NCBI RefSeq assembly: GCF_002843305.1 | Contig: NZ_PGSG01000072.1 | Coordinates: 17,716-81,715, forward strand | DNA length: 64,000 nucleotides | Reading direction: 5' to 3' | Source: Streptomyces barkulensis | GTDB lineage: Bacteria; Actinomycetota; Actinomycetes; Streptomycetales; Streptomycetaceae | Shown here: positions 51,073 through 59,315 of the stretch, one piece after another | Position numbering within the stretch: the stretch's first letter is position 1 | Layout of the letters: each line of letters begins with the position of its first letter | Translations under genes and position numbers: made by a program | Notes under the pieces: model-generated | Told to the model about the DNA's origin: nothing | What the model saw: only the letters and a program-made list of their open reading frames with translations | Databases searched by the model: none

Positions 51073-51340
51073 CCGGGGTTGACGACGTATGCGACCGGCA
51101 GGTCCGCCTCCGGCCGTCCGGCACACCCTGGTCGCAGGCGAGCGGGAACGGACGCCGTGGCCGTGCCCCTCCCGGGCGCGGCGGACCGGACGGGGGTCGG
51201 CGATGTACGGGCGGTCCGGCCCGGCGAGGTCCGCCTCACCGGCGGTGGCGAACTCCGCGGCCTCCGGCGGACTGTCCGGCCGGCACACGGCGAGCACCGG
51301 GAGACCGGGGATCTCCTTCTTGCCGCGAAGTCGCGGAGCG
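51073..51340 (-). pseudogene. Old-yellow-enzyme-type oxidoreductase remnant
   Basis: The fragment reads IPGLPVLAVCRPDSPPEAAE and then, in another frame, DLPVAYVVNPGG. This corresponds to the C-terminal FMN-binding barrel and start of the Fe-S/Cys segment of 2,4-dienoyl-CoA reductase-like NADH:flavin oxidoreductases (usual PVIAVGRI, GEADLVGLGRPLIADP, VVNPA). At least one frameshift is present, and at 51072 it is joined directly to the TetR fragment. It is not functional. Confidence 0.7.
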
Positions 51341-51407
51341 GGCACCGTTCGGCCGCTGTCCGGACACGGGAAGTGGCAACACCGACACCGGAAGGCATAA
51401 CACCGAC

Positions 51408-51737
51408 ATGCTGGCGTGTGGCTGTCTGAACCCGATCGACATCGCGGCGACCCTGGCCGGATACGGCCTGGCGGGTATCGCGGTCCTCGGCGTCGCGATG
51501 CTGTGCCTGACCGGCCTGCTGCTCGGCGGGCTCGCCCTCGGAGGGAACCTGGTCCTCCGCCGGTGGGGCGCCGGCGCGGAAACCGGCGCGGAAACCGACG
51601 GCACACCGGCCGGTCTGGCCTCGTTCACCTGGGAGGACGCGCCGAGGACCCCGCGGCGCCCCCGGACCGCGGGAAGGAACGCGGCCGGCCGGCCACCCCG
51701 CCGGGGAGACCCCGGCGGTGACAGCCGCCCCCGGTGA
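51408..51737 (+). CDS. Small membrane protein (uncertain)
   Basis: The 109-residue frame starts at ATG 51408 with GGAAGG about 12 bases upstream. It has an N-terminal hydrophobic double segment (TLAGYGLAGIAVLGVAMLCL and LLLGGLALGGNLVL) followed by an Arg/Pro-rich tail. The first part looks like a real membrane protein; the tail may be a shifted frame. No family is known. The interval 51738-51887 shows nothing. Confidence 0.4.
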   Translation: MLACGCLNPIDIAATLAGYGLAGIAVLGVAMLCLTGLLLGGLALGGNLVLRRWGAGAETGAETDGTPAGLASFTWEDAPRTPRRPRTAGRNAAGRPPRRGDPGGDSRPR

Positions 51738-51887
51738 CCCCACGGAGATAGCGCGGAAACGGCGCGGAAACGGCACAGCGGACCGGTCGCCCGGCCACCC
51801 GCCGGAGACGACCCGGCGGCACCGACGCCCAGCGCACGATGCTCGGCGAACCCCCCGGCCCCGCCGCCCCCGGAGAGCCGGACGCGC

Positions 51888-51929
51888 GAACGCGGCGGCC
51901 CGGGGCAGTCGCCCCGGGCCGCCGCGTTC
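51888..51929 (-). terminator. 19-bp perfect hairpin downstream of tyrS
   Basis: 51888-51906 and 51911-51929 are completely complementary around AGTC. It follows the tyrS stop (51950) by 21 bp in the direction of transcription and is a clear intrinsic terminator. Confidence 0.9.
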
Positions 51930-51949
51930 TCAGGCCGTGTCAGGCCGTG

Positions 51950-53218
51950 TCAGGCTCCGGTGACCTCGACGGCCGCCAGGTTCTTCTTGCCGCGCCGCAG
52001 CACCAGCCAGCGCCCGTGCAGCAGCTGGTCGGCCGTGGCGACGGCGTCCTCGGCGGTCACCTTCACGTTGTTCACGTAGGCGCCGCCCTCCTTCACGGTG
52101 CGGCGGGCGGCCGACTTGCTCGCCACCAGGCCGACCTGCGCGAACAGGTCGGTGATCTGGCCCAGCTCGCTCACCTTGGCGTGCGGGAGCTCGGAGACCG
52201 CGGCGGCCAGCGTCGCCTCGTCCAGCCCGGCGAGATCGCCCTGACCGAACAGCGCCTTCGACGCGGCGACCACGGCCGCGCACTGGTCGGCGCCGTGCAC
52301 CAGCGTGGTCAGCTCCTCGGCCAGGGCGCGCTGCGCGGCACGGGCCTGCGGCCGCTCCTCGGTCATCCGCTCCAGCTCCTCCAGCTCCTCGCGGGAGCGG
52401 AAGGAGAGGATGCGCATGTACCGCGAGATGTCCCGGTCGTCGGTGTTCAGCCAGAACTGGTAGAACGCGTACGGCGTGGTCATCTCCGGGTCCAGCCAGA
52501 GCGTGCCCGTCTCCGTCTTGCCGAACTTGGTGCCGTCCGCCTTCGTCATCAGCGGCGTCGCCAGCGCGTGCACCTCGGCGTGCGGCTCCAGGCGGTGGAT
52601 CAGGTCCAGGCCGGCCGTGAGGTTGCCCCACTGGTCGCTGCCGCCGGTCTGGAGGGTGCAGCCGTAGCGCCGGTACAGCTCCAGGAAGTCCAGGGCCTGA
52701 AGCAGCTGGTAGCTGAACTCCGTGTAGGAGATGCCCTGGTCGGAGGCCAGACGCTGGGCGACCGACTCCTTGGTGAGCATCTTGTTCACCCGGAAGTGCT
52801 TGCCGACGTCCCGCAGGAAGCCGATCACGGACAGGCCCGAGATCCAGTCCATGTTGTTGACCATGACCGCCGCGTTGTCGCCCTCGAAGGAGAGGTACGG
52901 CTCGATCTGCGCGCGCAGCCGGGCCACCCACCCGGCGATGGTCTCGGAGTCGTTCAGGGTGCGCTCGGCGGTCGGCCGGGGGTCGCCGATGTGGCCGGTC
53001 GCACCGCCCACGAGCGCCAGCGGCCGGTGCCCGGCCTGCTGGAGCCGGCGGACGGTGAGCACCTGCACCAGGTGCCCGACGTGCAGGCTGGGCGCGGTCG
53101 GGTCGAAGCCGCAATAGAACGTGACGGGGCCGTTCGCCAGAGCCTTGCGCAATGCGTCCTCGTCGGTGGACTGGGCGAGCAGCCCGCGCCACCTGAACTC
53201 CTCGACGATGGCCGTCAC
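51950..53218 (-). CDS. tyrS: Tyrosyl-tRNA synthetase
   Basis: The 422-residue enzyme starts at GTG 53218, nine bases after AAGGAG. Class I motifs are LHVGHLVQVL (HIGH), the tyrosine-binding GFDPTAPS, YTEFSYQLLQALDF, GGSDQWGNLTAGLDLI, and TKFGKTETG (KMSKS-like). A C-terminal S4 RNA-binding domain holds KSAARRTVKEGGAYVNNV. It attaches tyrosine to tRNA-Tyr. It is the best core-genome landmark in this accessory part of the window. A strong terminator follows. Confidence 0.97.
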   Translation of the reverse strand: MTAIVEEFRWRGLLAQSTDEDALRKALANGPVTFYCGFDPTAPSLHVGHLVQVLTVRRLQQAGHRPLALVGGATGHIGDPRPTAERTLNDSETIAGWVARLRAQIEPYLSFEGDNAAVMVNNMDWISGLSVIGFLRDVGKHFRVNKMLTKESVAQRLASDQGISYTEFSYQLLQALDFLELYRRYGCTLQTGGSDQWGNLTAGLDLIHRLEPHAEVHALATPLMTKADGTKFGKTETGTLWLDPEMTTPYAFYQFWLNTDDRDISRYMRILSFRSREELEELERMTEERPQARAAQRALAEELTTLVHGADQCAAVVAASKALFGQGDLAGLDEATLAAAVSELPHAKVSELGQITDLFAQVGLVASKSAARRTVKEGGAYVNNVKVTAEDAVATADQLLHGRWLVLRRGKKNLAAVEVTGA

Positions 53219-53348
53219 GGTCCTGTGTCTCCTTGGGTTGTGTTCCGGTCTGGCGGCCAGTGTAGTGCGCCGGCCCTTTCCCACCGTTTCCGTCCTGTGG
53301 ACGGCTGACGCTCCCGGCCCTCCGGCCGCCACCGGCGATACTGGGCGC

Positions 53349-53744
53349 GTGGAGCCGACGACCGCCGCCGCGTGTGCCGAGGTGCTGCGGGACCGCTACC
53401 GCAGCCGGCTCCCGCAGCGCCTGCGGGAGCCGGTAGGCCCCGTCGAGGGGACCGTCGACCTGCCGCTCCACATCGCCTGGTCCGGACGCACGAGCTACAG
53501 CCTGGACCGCCCGAAGTCCCGCATGACGCTCTACCGGACCGTCCTCGCCGAGGGCTTGCGCGAGGACCTGGAGAGGTTCCTCCACCACCGGCTGCTCGCC
53601 GAGCAGTGGCCCGTTCTGCGCCGCCTGGTCAGCCCGCACGTCCGCGAGGTCTGGGAGGAAGCCTTCTCCGAGCTGCCCCGCACCGCCCAGGCCGACGCGG
53701 CTGCCGCCGCACCGCGCCTCACCCCTCGGTGGCCGGGGTGGTGA
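53349..53744 (+). CDS. Hypothetical protein with a related fragment at 44556
   Basis: The start is GTG 53349, giving 131 residues: EPTTAAACAEVLRDRYRSRL and then VDLPLHIAWSGRTSY and MTLYRTVLAEGLREDLERFL. It is soluble, helical and of unknown function. It diverges from tyrS and overlaps the 3' end of the ATPase gene by 26 bp in antisense. A degenerate paralogue of its first third lies at 44556-44675. Confidence 0.65.
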   Translation: MEPTTAAACAEVLRDRYRSRLPQRLREPVGPVEGTVDLPLHIAWSGRTSYSLDRPKSRMTLYRTVLAEGLREDLERFLHHRLLAEQWPVLRRLVSPHVREVWEEAFSELPRTAQADAAAAAPRLTPRWPGW

Positions 53745-54207
53745 GGACCGCGCGGACGGTCTTGCCGCCGGGCGGGTGGGGGACACAGTCCCAGTGGTCG
53801 GCGAGGGCGGTGACGAGGGTGAGGCCGTGCCCGCCGGTGCGGAGCGGCTCGGCCTCGGCGTCCGGCCCGTCATCCGGCCCGGCGTCCGGTCCGGCGTCCG
53901 GCGCGGGGACGCGCGGCTCGCACTCCCCGCGTGCGTCGGTCACCTCGACGGTCAGGCGGCCGGCCGTCCGGTCGTAGGTGAGCGCCAGGCGGAAGCAGCG
54001 GCCGGGCACGTGCCCGTGGAGGACGGCGTTGGCGGCCAGTTCCGCGACGACGAGTTCGGCGCGCTCGGCGAGATCCTGCGGCACCTCCCAGGAGAGCATC
54101 TCGGTCACGGTCAGGAGCCGGGCCAGACGGGCCCCGCGCCGCGTGGACGACAGAAGCTGTGTGAAGGCGGCGAGGGCCTCTCCGGCCTGCGGTGTCGCTC
54201 GGTTCAT
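53719..54207 (-). CDS. RsbW/SpoIIAB-like ATP-binding regulatory protein
   Basis: The 162-residue protein has the GHKL ATPase fold of anti-sigma kinases: LVVAELAANAVLHGH (N box), VEVTDARGECEP (G1-like), and GGHGLTLVTALADHWDC (G2). A repetitive insert DAGPDAGPDDGPDAEAEP lies in the lid. Such streptomycete proteins act on anti-anti-sigma factors or phosphoproteins. Its first 69 codons and upstream DNA (54001-54360) occur again at 61977-62336, forming part of a chimeric gene. It ends inside the antisense neighbour at 53744. Confidence 0.85.
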   Translation of the reverse strand: MNRATPQAGEALAAFTQLLSSTRRGARLARLLTVTEMLSWEVPQDLAERAELVVAELAANAVLHGHVPGRCFRLALTYDRTAGRLTVEVTDARGECEPRVPAPDAGPDAGPDDGPDAEAEPLRTGGHGLTLVTALADHWDCVPHPPGGKTVRAVLTTPATEG

Positions 54208-54360
54208 GCGGGCCAGGGTGGGGGTCGCGCGGGGGCGCGAACGAGTGCGCGGCCGTGTACGCGGAGTCCGTGTACGAGCGCTTCGGGTGGACGGTACGGA
54301 AGTGCTCCGTCACGCCGGCCGGTGACCGCGAGCGCCGTCGGCGTCCGTCGCGGTCCGGGC
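54001..54360. repeat. 360-bp duplicated segment, copy A
   Basis: This stretch carries the first 69 codons and the upstream region of the RsbW-like gene. It aligns without gaps to 61977-62336 with about nine differences. It begins with the perfect palindrome CGGGCACGTGCCCG (54003-54016), inside the coding region. Confidence 0.9.
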
Positions 54361-54421
54361 ATGGGGCACGGCGGACGGACGGCACCGGCGGGGCCCGGCC
54401 GCCGGGCCCCGCTGCCCGTCC

Positions 54422-54802
54422 TCAGCAGGTTATGCGGCGCTCGGCGCTCTCGTAGGAGGCGAGGTTGTAGTCGACGCCCACGACCGTCTTGTAGGTGTAG
54501 GTGCCGGAACCCGTGCAGTTCCACCACGCCATGCTGGAGCCGCTCTCCAGCGGGGTCCAGTCCAGCTCCTCCCAGCCGTACCAGCGGTGGCGCAGGAGGG
54601 AGACCGTGGCGTCCGAGCAGCCGCTGCTGGTCTTGCTGGCGGTGCCGATGACCTCACTGATGCCCTTGTAGGGGGTGGAGATGTTGTAGCAGCTCCGGTC
54701 CCAGTCCGCGGCGGCGGCCGGTGTGACCGGCATCAGCAGCGTGGCCGAGGCGGCCAGAGCGACGGTGAGGCACGACTTACCGGCAAGTCCGAGAGTGCGC
54801 AT
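54422..54802 (-). CDS. Small secreted protein
   Basis: The 126-residue preprotein has a Sec signal with a hydrophobic core (LTVALAASATLLMPVTPAAAA). The mature protein of about 95 residues has four Cys (SCYNI, SGCSD, WNCTGSG, RITC) and many Trp and Tyr, suggesting a compact disulfide-bonded extracellular domain. I do not recognise it; its size and makeup resemble secreted inhibitors or small toxins. The 54803-55122 gap contains no gene I can support. Confidence 0.65.
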   Translation of the reverse strand: MRTLGLAGKSCLTVALAASATLLMPVTPAAAADWDRSCYNISTPYKGISEVIGTASKTSSGCSDATVSLLRHRWYGWEELDWTPLESGSSMAWWNCTGSGTYTYKTVVGVDYNLASYESAERRITC

Positions 54803-55122
54803 GACAAAGTTCCTGTCTGTGGAGACGTGTGGGATGCGGGGCCCGAGAACACTTTCACGCGGCCCGAGCTAGATCAACTCATATCTTCGCACTGCCAAAA
54901 CCCTTCATCAGCAGGGGACTTGGCGTCGAACGCACCCACCGCCCGAAGTGGTGCGGCGCGGGGCGGGCGTGGCTTGGACGGGGCCCGTGACGCGGGCGGC
55001 CGGACACGTCCGGTCCGCAGGGGCGGGCAGTCAGGCACGTGAGGTCTTGGTGGGAATCCCCGCCCATGAGACGGTGATCCGCGTCCCCGCCCGCATGGTG
55101 CCGATTCCGAGGGAGGCGTGTG

Positions 55123-55656
55123 ATGTCGCGGAGCGGCGTGCCGAGCTTCGCTGAGCTGCTGTCCGGTACGTGCCGCAGCGCGGTGCACCTGGAGATGCGC
55201 GATGCGTACGGCGTCGGTGACGAGGTTGAGGAGTTCGAGCATTTCAAGCGCACCGGCCACGTCGACCTGGACCCGACGGCGCGGTGGTGGCCCCAGTGGC
55301 TGGGCCTGGTGCGGGAGGCCGTCGGCCGTGGTGTGGTGATGCGCCGGGCCCGGATCGTCTCCGAGCCCGTGACGGACTACATCCGGTGGGAGCACGCCGC
55401 CACCCCGCTGAACATCGGGGCGGGTGAGCTGGTGCGCTGGCTGCCCCGCCGGCGGGCCGTGGACATCGCCCTGCCCGGAGCCGACTTCTGGCTGTTCGAC
55501 GACCGCCTGGTGCAGTTCAACATCTTCACGGGAGACGGGGACTGGGCGGTTCCGCCCAAGGAGTTCAGTGAGGATCCCGCCGTGGTCAAGCTCTGCTCCG
55601 ACGCTTTCGAGGCCGTGTGGGAGCGTGCCGTCGACCACGAGAAGTACACCGTCTGA
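55123..55656 (+). CDS. DUF6879 family protein
   Basis: The 177-residue protein begins MSRSGVPSFAELLSGTCRSA and has the DUF6879 features YGVGDEVEEFEHFKRTGHVD, RRARIVSEPVTDYIRWEHA and DFWLFDDRLVQFNIFTG. GGGAGG precedes the ATG at 55123. DUF6879 proteins are usually encoded next to DUF5753 helix-turn-helix regulators in Streptomyces, as here, and probably work with them. Biochemical role is unknown. The regulator gene starts 15 bp downstream. Confidence 0.85.
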   Translation: MSRSGVPSFAELLSGTCRSAVHLEMRDAYGVGDEVEEFEHFKRTGHVDLDPTARWWPQWLGLVREAVGRGVVMRRARIVSEPVTDYIRWEHAATPLNIGAGELVRWLPRRRAVDIALPGADFWLFDDRLVQFNIFTGDGDWAVPPKEFSEDPAVVKLCSDAFEAVWERAVDHEKYTV

Positions 55657-55671
55657 GCATTACGCGCACCG

Positions 55672-56520
55672 ATGCCCGCTTCCCCCTCCTCCAGCGCCCA
55701 GGCGGCCCGCGAGGCGCTTGCCGTCCGCCTGACGCACCTCCGCAAGGACGCCGGCCTCACCGGGAAGGAACTGTCCGCCCGGTGCGGCTGGCACCCCGCG
55801 AAGACCACCCGCATCCAGAAGGGCGAGGTCCAGCCCACCGACGTGGACATCCGCGCCTGGTGCGCCGCCTGCGACGCCGTCGACCAGGCCGAGGACCTGA
55901 TCGCCACGGCCCGCACCGTCGACTCGATGTACGTCGAGTGGCGCAGGAGCCACCGGACCGGCATGCGCAGGACCCAGGAGGACTTCTACGATCTCTACGC
56001 GCAGACCGGCGTCACCCGCGCCTACGTCTCCAACGTCGTGCCCGGTTTCTTCCAGACCCCCGCCTACGCCACGGCCCTGATGCAGGCCATCACCGACTTC
56101 CAGGGCACTCCCGACGACGTCTCCGAGGCCGTCGCGGCCCGCGTCGCCCGGAGTCGGTTCCTGTACGAGGGCGGGCACCGGTTCGTCGTGCTCATGGAGG
56201 AGTCCGTCCTGCGCTACCGGGTCGGCGACACCGAGACGATGGCCGGACAACTGAGGCATCTGCTGACCGTGATGCCGCTTCCTTCCGTCTCCTTGGGCGT
56301 CATACCTTTCGGCGCACGCCGGACCATGTGGCCGCTGGAGGCGTTCTACCTCCATGACGGCACACGCAGTGTCGTGGAAACCCTCACAGCCGAGATCAAC
56401 GTGGTGCGGCCCAGCGAACTCGCCGACTACCGCAAGGCGTTCGGGGAGCTGATGAAGATGGCCGTCCACGGCGGCGCCGCCCGCGCCCTGGTCAACGCGG
56501 CGATCGGCTCGCTCGGGTGA
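55672..56520 (+). CDS. XRE-family regulator with DUF5753
   Basis: The 282-residue protein has an N-terminal helix-turn-helix (AVRLTHLRKDAGLTGKELSA, HPAKTTRIQKGEVQPT) and a DUF5753 effector domain with SNVVPGFFQTPAYATALM, VARSRFLYEGGHRFVVLMEE and VSLGVIPFGARRTMWPLEAF. This is a common actinobacterial regulator, often controlling development or accessory genes with a partner. It follows the DUF6879 gene closely and probably shares its transcript. Confidence 0.9.
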   Translation: MPASPSSSAQAAREALAVRLTHLRKDAGLTGKELSARCGWHPAKTTRIQKGEVQPTDVDIRAWCAACDAVDQAEDLIATARTVDSMYVEWRRSHRTGMRRTQEDFYDLYAQTGVTRAYVSNVVPGFFQTPAYATALMQAITDFQGTPDDVSEAVAARVARSRFLYEGGHRFVVLMEESVLRYRVGDTETMAGQLRHLLTVMPLPSVSLGVIPFGARRTMWPLEAFYLHDGTRSVVETLTAEINVVRPSELADYRKAFGELMKMAVHGGAARALVNAAIGSLG

Positions 56521-56545
56521 CATTCCGCAATTCCCCGCAATTTCT

Positions 56546-56575
56546 TTGAGGTGCAACTCACTTTCTCCGTACGGT
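56546..56575 (+). promoter_or_regulatory. Candidate promoter upstream of the SAHH-like gene
   Basis: TTGAGG (56546-56551) and TACGGT (56570-56575) are separated by 18 bp. The spacer contains TGCAACTCACTTTCTCCG, an AT-rich tract in a GC-rich region. It lies about 165 bp upstream of the gene at 56742. Confidence 0.4.
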
Positions 56576-56741
56576 CGTTGAAGTCGCCGGGCGGAGACCG
56601 GGCTCCCTTCGGCAGCAGTGAAGGAGGATCCCGCCCGTACACCTCGCCCGCAGCCGGCCGGCCGCTACCTGGACGCCCGTACCCGTTGAACCCGGTTCTT
56701 CCCGCACGGCCCTGGACGGACAAGGATGAGAGGGAACCGCC

Positions 56742-57863
56742 ATGGAGACCTTCGAACGCGCCCGGCTGGACGCCTACTTCGCCCGGATCACCGCCCGGTT
56801 CGCGCCGGGCGAGCAGACCGCGTCGTTCCTGATCACCCATCTGTTGCCCGAGCGTCCCTCGTTCGTCCGCGCCGTCGCCGCGATGACCCGGCCGGCAGCG
56901 GTGCTGCCCAAGCCGAAGTCCGTCCACCCGGCCGCGAAACGCGAGGTCGAGCGGACGATCCCGGTCGACACCCTCACCCGCGACCTGTTCACGGACCAGG
57001 GCACCGCCCTGGACTACTTGGAGTCCCGGGCCGCGGGCGAGACGGTCTGCCTGCTGGACGTCGGCGGCTACTTCGCACCGAGCCTCGCAGAGGTCCACAG
57101 CCGCTTCACCGGCCGCCTCGCCGGGGTGATCGAGGACACCGAGAACGGGCACCGCCGCTACGAGGACCTCGACAAAACCCCCTGCCCCGTCATCTCCGTG
57201 GCCCGCTCACCACTGAAGGACCCCGAGGACTTCCTCGTCGGCCAGTCCGTGGTCTTCTCCACCGAGGCCGTCATGCGGGACCGGGGCGACATCCTCCACG
57301 GCCGCCCGGCACTGGTGATCGGCTTCGGCAAGCTCGGCAGCTCGATCGCCAGGCTTCTGCACGCCAAGGGCGTCCAGGTCACCGTCTTCGACATCGACCC
57401 GGTCCGCCGCACCCAGGCACTGTCCCAGGGGTTCACCGTCGCCCGCGACCGTGAGACAGCCCTGACCGGGGCCGGCCTGGTGCTCTGCGCGACCGGCGCC
57501 GTCTCCCTGCGCGGCGAGGACTTCTCCCACCTGCGAAACGGCGCCTACGTCGCCACCGTCACCTCCAGCGAGGACGAACTCGACCTCGCCGGACTCCCCG
57601 ACGTCTACACCCGCACCCAGGTCGGCGACCACGTCACCCGCTACCAGACAACCGGCCACTACTTCTATCTGGCGAACGGCGGCAACGCCGTCAACTTCAT
57701 CCACGGCGCCAGCGTCGGGCCGTTCATCTTCCTGGTCCAGGCCGAGATCCTCGCCGCGATCAGGATGCTCACCCGCGGCGACCTCACTCCCGGCATCCAC
57801 GAGGTCCCCGCATCCGACCGCGAAGCCATCGCGGCGACCTGGCTCTCCTACTTCAACAGGTGA
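56742..57863 (+). CDS. S-adenosylhomocysteine hydrolase-like NAD-binding protein
   Basis: The 373-residue protein starts at ATG 56742. An NAD-binding domain contains PALVIGFGKLGSSIARLLHA (GxGxxG-type), VTVFDIDPVRRTQAL and GAGLVLCATGAVSL, in the manner of adenosylhomocysteinases. It is shorter than true SAHH (about 430-480 residues) and lacks the usual C-terminal NAD clamp. HYFYLANGGNAVNFIHG resembles the SAHH substrate-binding region. It is probably a distinct dehydrogenase/hydrolase; its substrate is unknown. The NUDIX gene overlaps its stop. Confidence 0.75.
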   Translation: METFERARLDAYFARITARFAPGEQTASFLITHLLPERPSFVRAVAAMTRPAAVLPKPKSVHPAAKREVERTIPVDTLTRDLFTDQGTALDYLESRAAGETVCLLDVGGYFAPSLAEVHSRFTGRLAGVIEDTENGHRRYEDLDKTPCPVISVARSPLKDPEDFLVGQSVVFSTEAVMRDRGDILHGRPALVIGFGKLGSSIARLLHAKGVQVTVFDIDPVRRTQALSQGFTVARDRETALTGAGLVLCATGAVSLRGEDFSHLRNGAYVATVTSSEDELDLAGLPDVYTRTQVGDHVTRYQTTGHYFYLANGGNAVNFIHGASVGPFIFLVQAEILAAIRMLTRGDLTPGIHEVPASDREAIAATWLSYFNR

Positions 57864-58410
57864 TCACCTTGGCCATCACGGCAGAGCACATCCGCACCAC
57901 CATCGCCGCCTACCTCGAAGAACACCCGGGGACAAGCGCGAACTCGGCGCCGTCCTCGATCTGATCGACGGCGGCGGCGACCTCACCAGCCGCAAGACCC
58001 TGCCCGGTCACGCCACGGCCGGCGCGATCCTCGTCGGCCCCGACGGCCGTGTCCTGCACGTCCTCCACAACGCGACCCGGAAGTGGCTTCTGCCCGGCGG
58101 CCACCTCGAGCCCTCGGACGAGACGCTCCCGCAGGCCGCCGGCCGCGAACTCACCGAGGAGACCGGCATCCCGCCCCACGTCGTCACCCCGCACGGCGAG
58201 ATTCCGCTCCACATCGACATCCACCCCATCGACGCCAACCCCGCCAAGGGCGAGCCCGCCCACCGGCACTTCGACTTCCGCTTCCTCTTCCGCACCACGG
58301 CCGGAATCGGCGAACTGCAGACAGAAGAGGTCAGTGCAGCCGCCTGGCGCGAGGTGGAGAGCCTCCACGACGAACGCCTCAGGCATCGCATTGCCCAAGC
58401 CCTCCGCTGA
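57860..58410 (+). pseudogene. NUDIX hydrolase, frameshifted
   Basis: The GTG at 57860 overlaps the upstream stop (GTGA). The first residues read ITLAITAEHIRTTIAAYLEE and reach HPG, after which the frame hits TGA near 57961. In the next frame the protein continues DKRELGAVLDLIDGGGDL and contains a NUDIX box GGHLEPSDETLPQAAGRELT ending EETGI. Loss of one G from a run (CCCGGGGACAAG, about 57927-57932) explains the shift. The remainder (to 58410) is intact. It may be a pseudogene or a sequencing error. The interval 58411-58703 shows no convincing gene. Confidence 0.75.
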
Positions 58411-58703
58411 GCCACAACCGGCTGCCCCGCAACCGGGTTCCTCACCGCGGGCGGGCAGCCGCCCACCAGCCCGGGCGGGAACGTGTCCGACGCCCCTCAC
58501 GGCGCTGCGGCGGTTCCGCCGTGGACGCACCTCGTCGTCGGCGGGGGAGTGGTCCGGGATGCGGTGTTGCTCGGGGCGTGCGGGGCGAGGTGGGGACGCC
58601 TCGTCAGCCGAGAATGCTCAAGCAGCCCTGGCGCGTTGGACGGGAGAGACACAAGTGATTCACTTTCCGGAAACTCCCTGTCGTTTGCGAACCGACTGTC
58701 GAG

Positions 58704-59225
58704 GTGAGAGCACCGTTGAGTAGGCTACTGGATGCCTTTGAGACCGTGGTAAGCCCTGGTTACCGCCTGTTTGGGCTGGTGGACACAGCACTCGACGAAC
58801 ATGTGCCGGAGGCGGATCGTTCGAAGTGGCTGCTGTCCGCGCCCGGCATGGTTCACCTGCGGGTGCCACCCCAGGTTATCGAGGTGGCCGTTCGGCTGGA
58901 GAGCTGGTCCGCCCCCCCTCCGCGAAATGATGCCCAGTGGTTCGGCCAGGAAGAGGTGGAGGTAGAACTTCCCGGGGGTGACCTTGCCATCGAGACCATA
59001 GACGGCGGGCTGACAGATGTCCCCTTGAGCCTGCCTTCGCCCGGGCTTTACACAATGCGATGGCAGTGGATTTTCCACGGGGACAGGGGTGTGTTCACTT
59101 CACCGCTGCGGGGAGGGGCGGCCCCTTTGCCGATTCCTCCGGGGGAGAGGGACGAACTGAACGGCAAGGATCAGTACTGTCTTGTGCAGATCTGGCGCGT
59201 GCCCGCCGACGTCGAGGGGGAGTGA
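58704..59225 (+). CDS. Hypothetical protein, possible ComJ/Nin-like nuclease inhibitor
   Basis: The product has up to 173 residues (GTG 58704 or TTG 58716). An N-terminal helical part is followed by a beta-rich domain: VIEVAVRLESWSAPPP, EEVEVELPGGDLAIETIDGG, LSLPSPGLYTMRWQWIF and CLVQIWR at the end. This spacing resembles actinobacterial ComJ-like proteins, relatives of the Bacillus NucA inhibitor. The gene converges on a NucA/NucB-domain gene at 59316, so an inhibitor or immunity role is plausible, but it is an inference. A hairpin follows the stop. Confidence 0.6.
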   Translation: MRAPLSRLLDAFETVVSPGYRLFGLVDTALDEHVPEADRSKWLLSAPGMVHLRVPPQVIEVAVRLESWSAPPPRNDAQWFGQEEVEVELPGGDLAIETIDGGLTDVPLSLPSPGLYTMRWQWIFHGDRGVFTSPLRGGAAPLPIPPGERDELNGKDQYCLVQIWRVPADVEGE

Positions 59226-59230
59226 CAAGT

Positions 59231-59263
59231 CTGCGGAGCCGGCATGATGAGCCGGCCCCGCAG
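59231..59263. terminator. Hairpin between convergent genes
   Basis: CTGCGGAGCCGGC (59231-59243) pairs with GCCGGCCCCGCAG (59251-59263) with one mismatch around ATGATGA. It lies six bases after the stop at 59225 and 50 bp from the convergent stop at 59316. Confidence 0.75.
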
Positions 59264-59315
59264 CTTTGCTACTCCCGGAAACACATTCCGGCCGGTTGGT
59301 CAGCCGGCCGGCTGC

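Noticed and set aside
58483..58707. 74-codon frame between the NUDIX and ComJ-like genes
   Set aside because: Some codon bias is visible but there is no ribosome binding site, no family and an abrupt low-complexity end.
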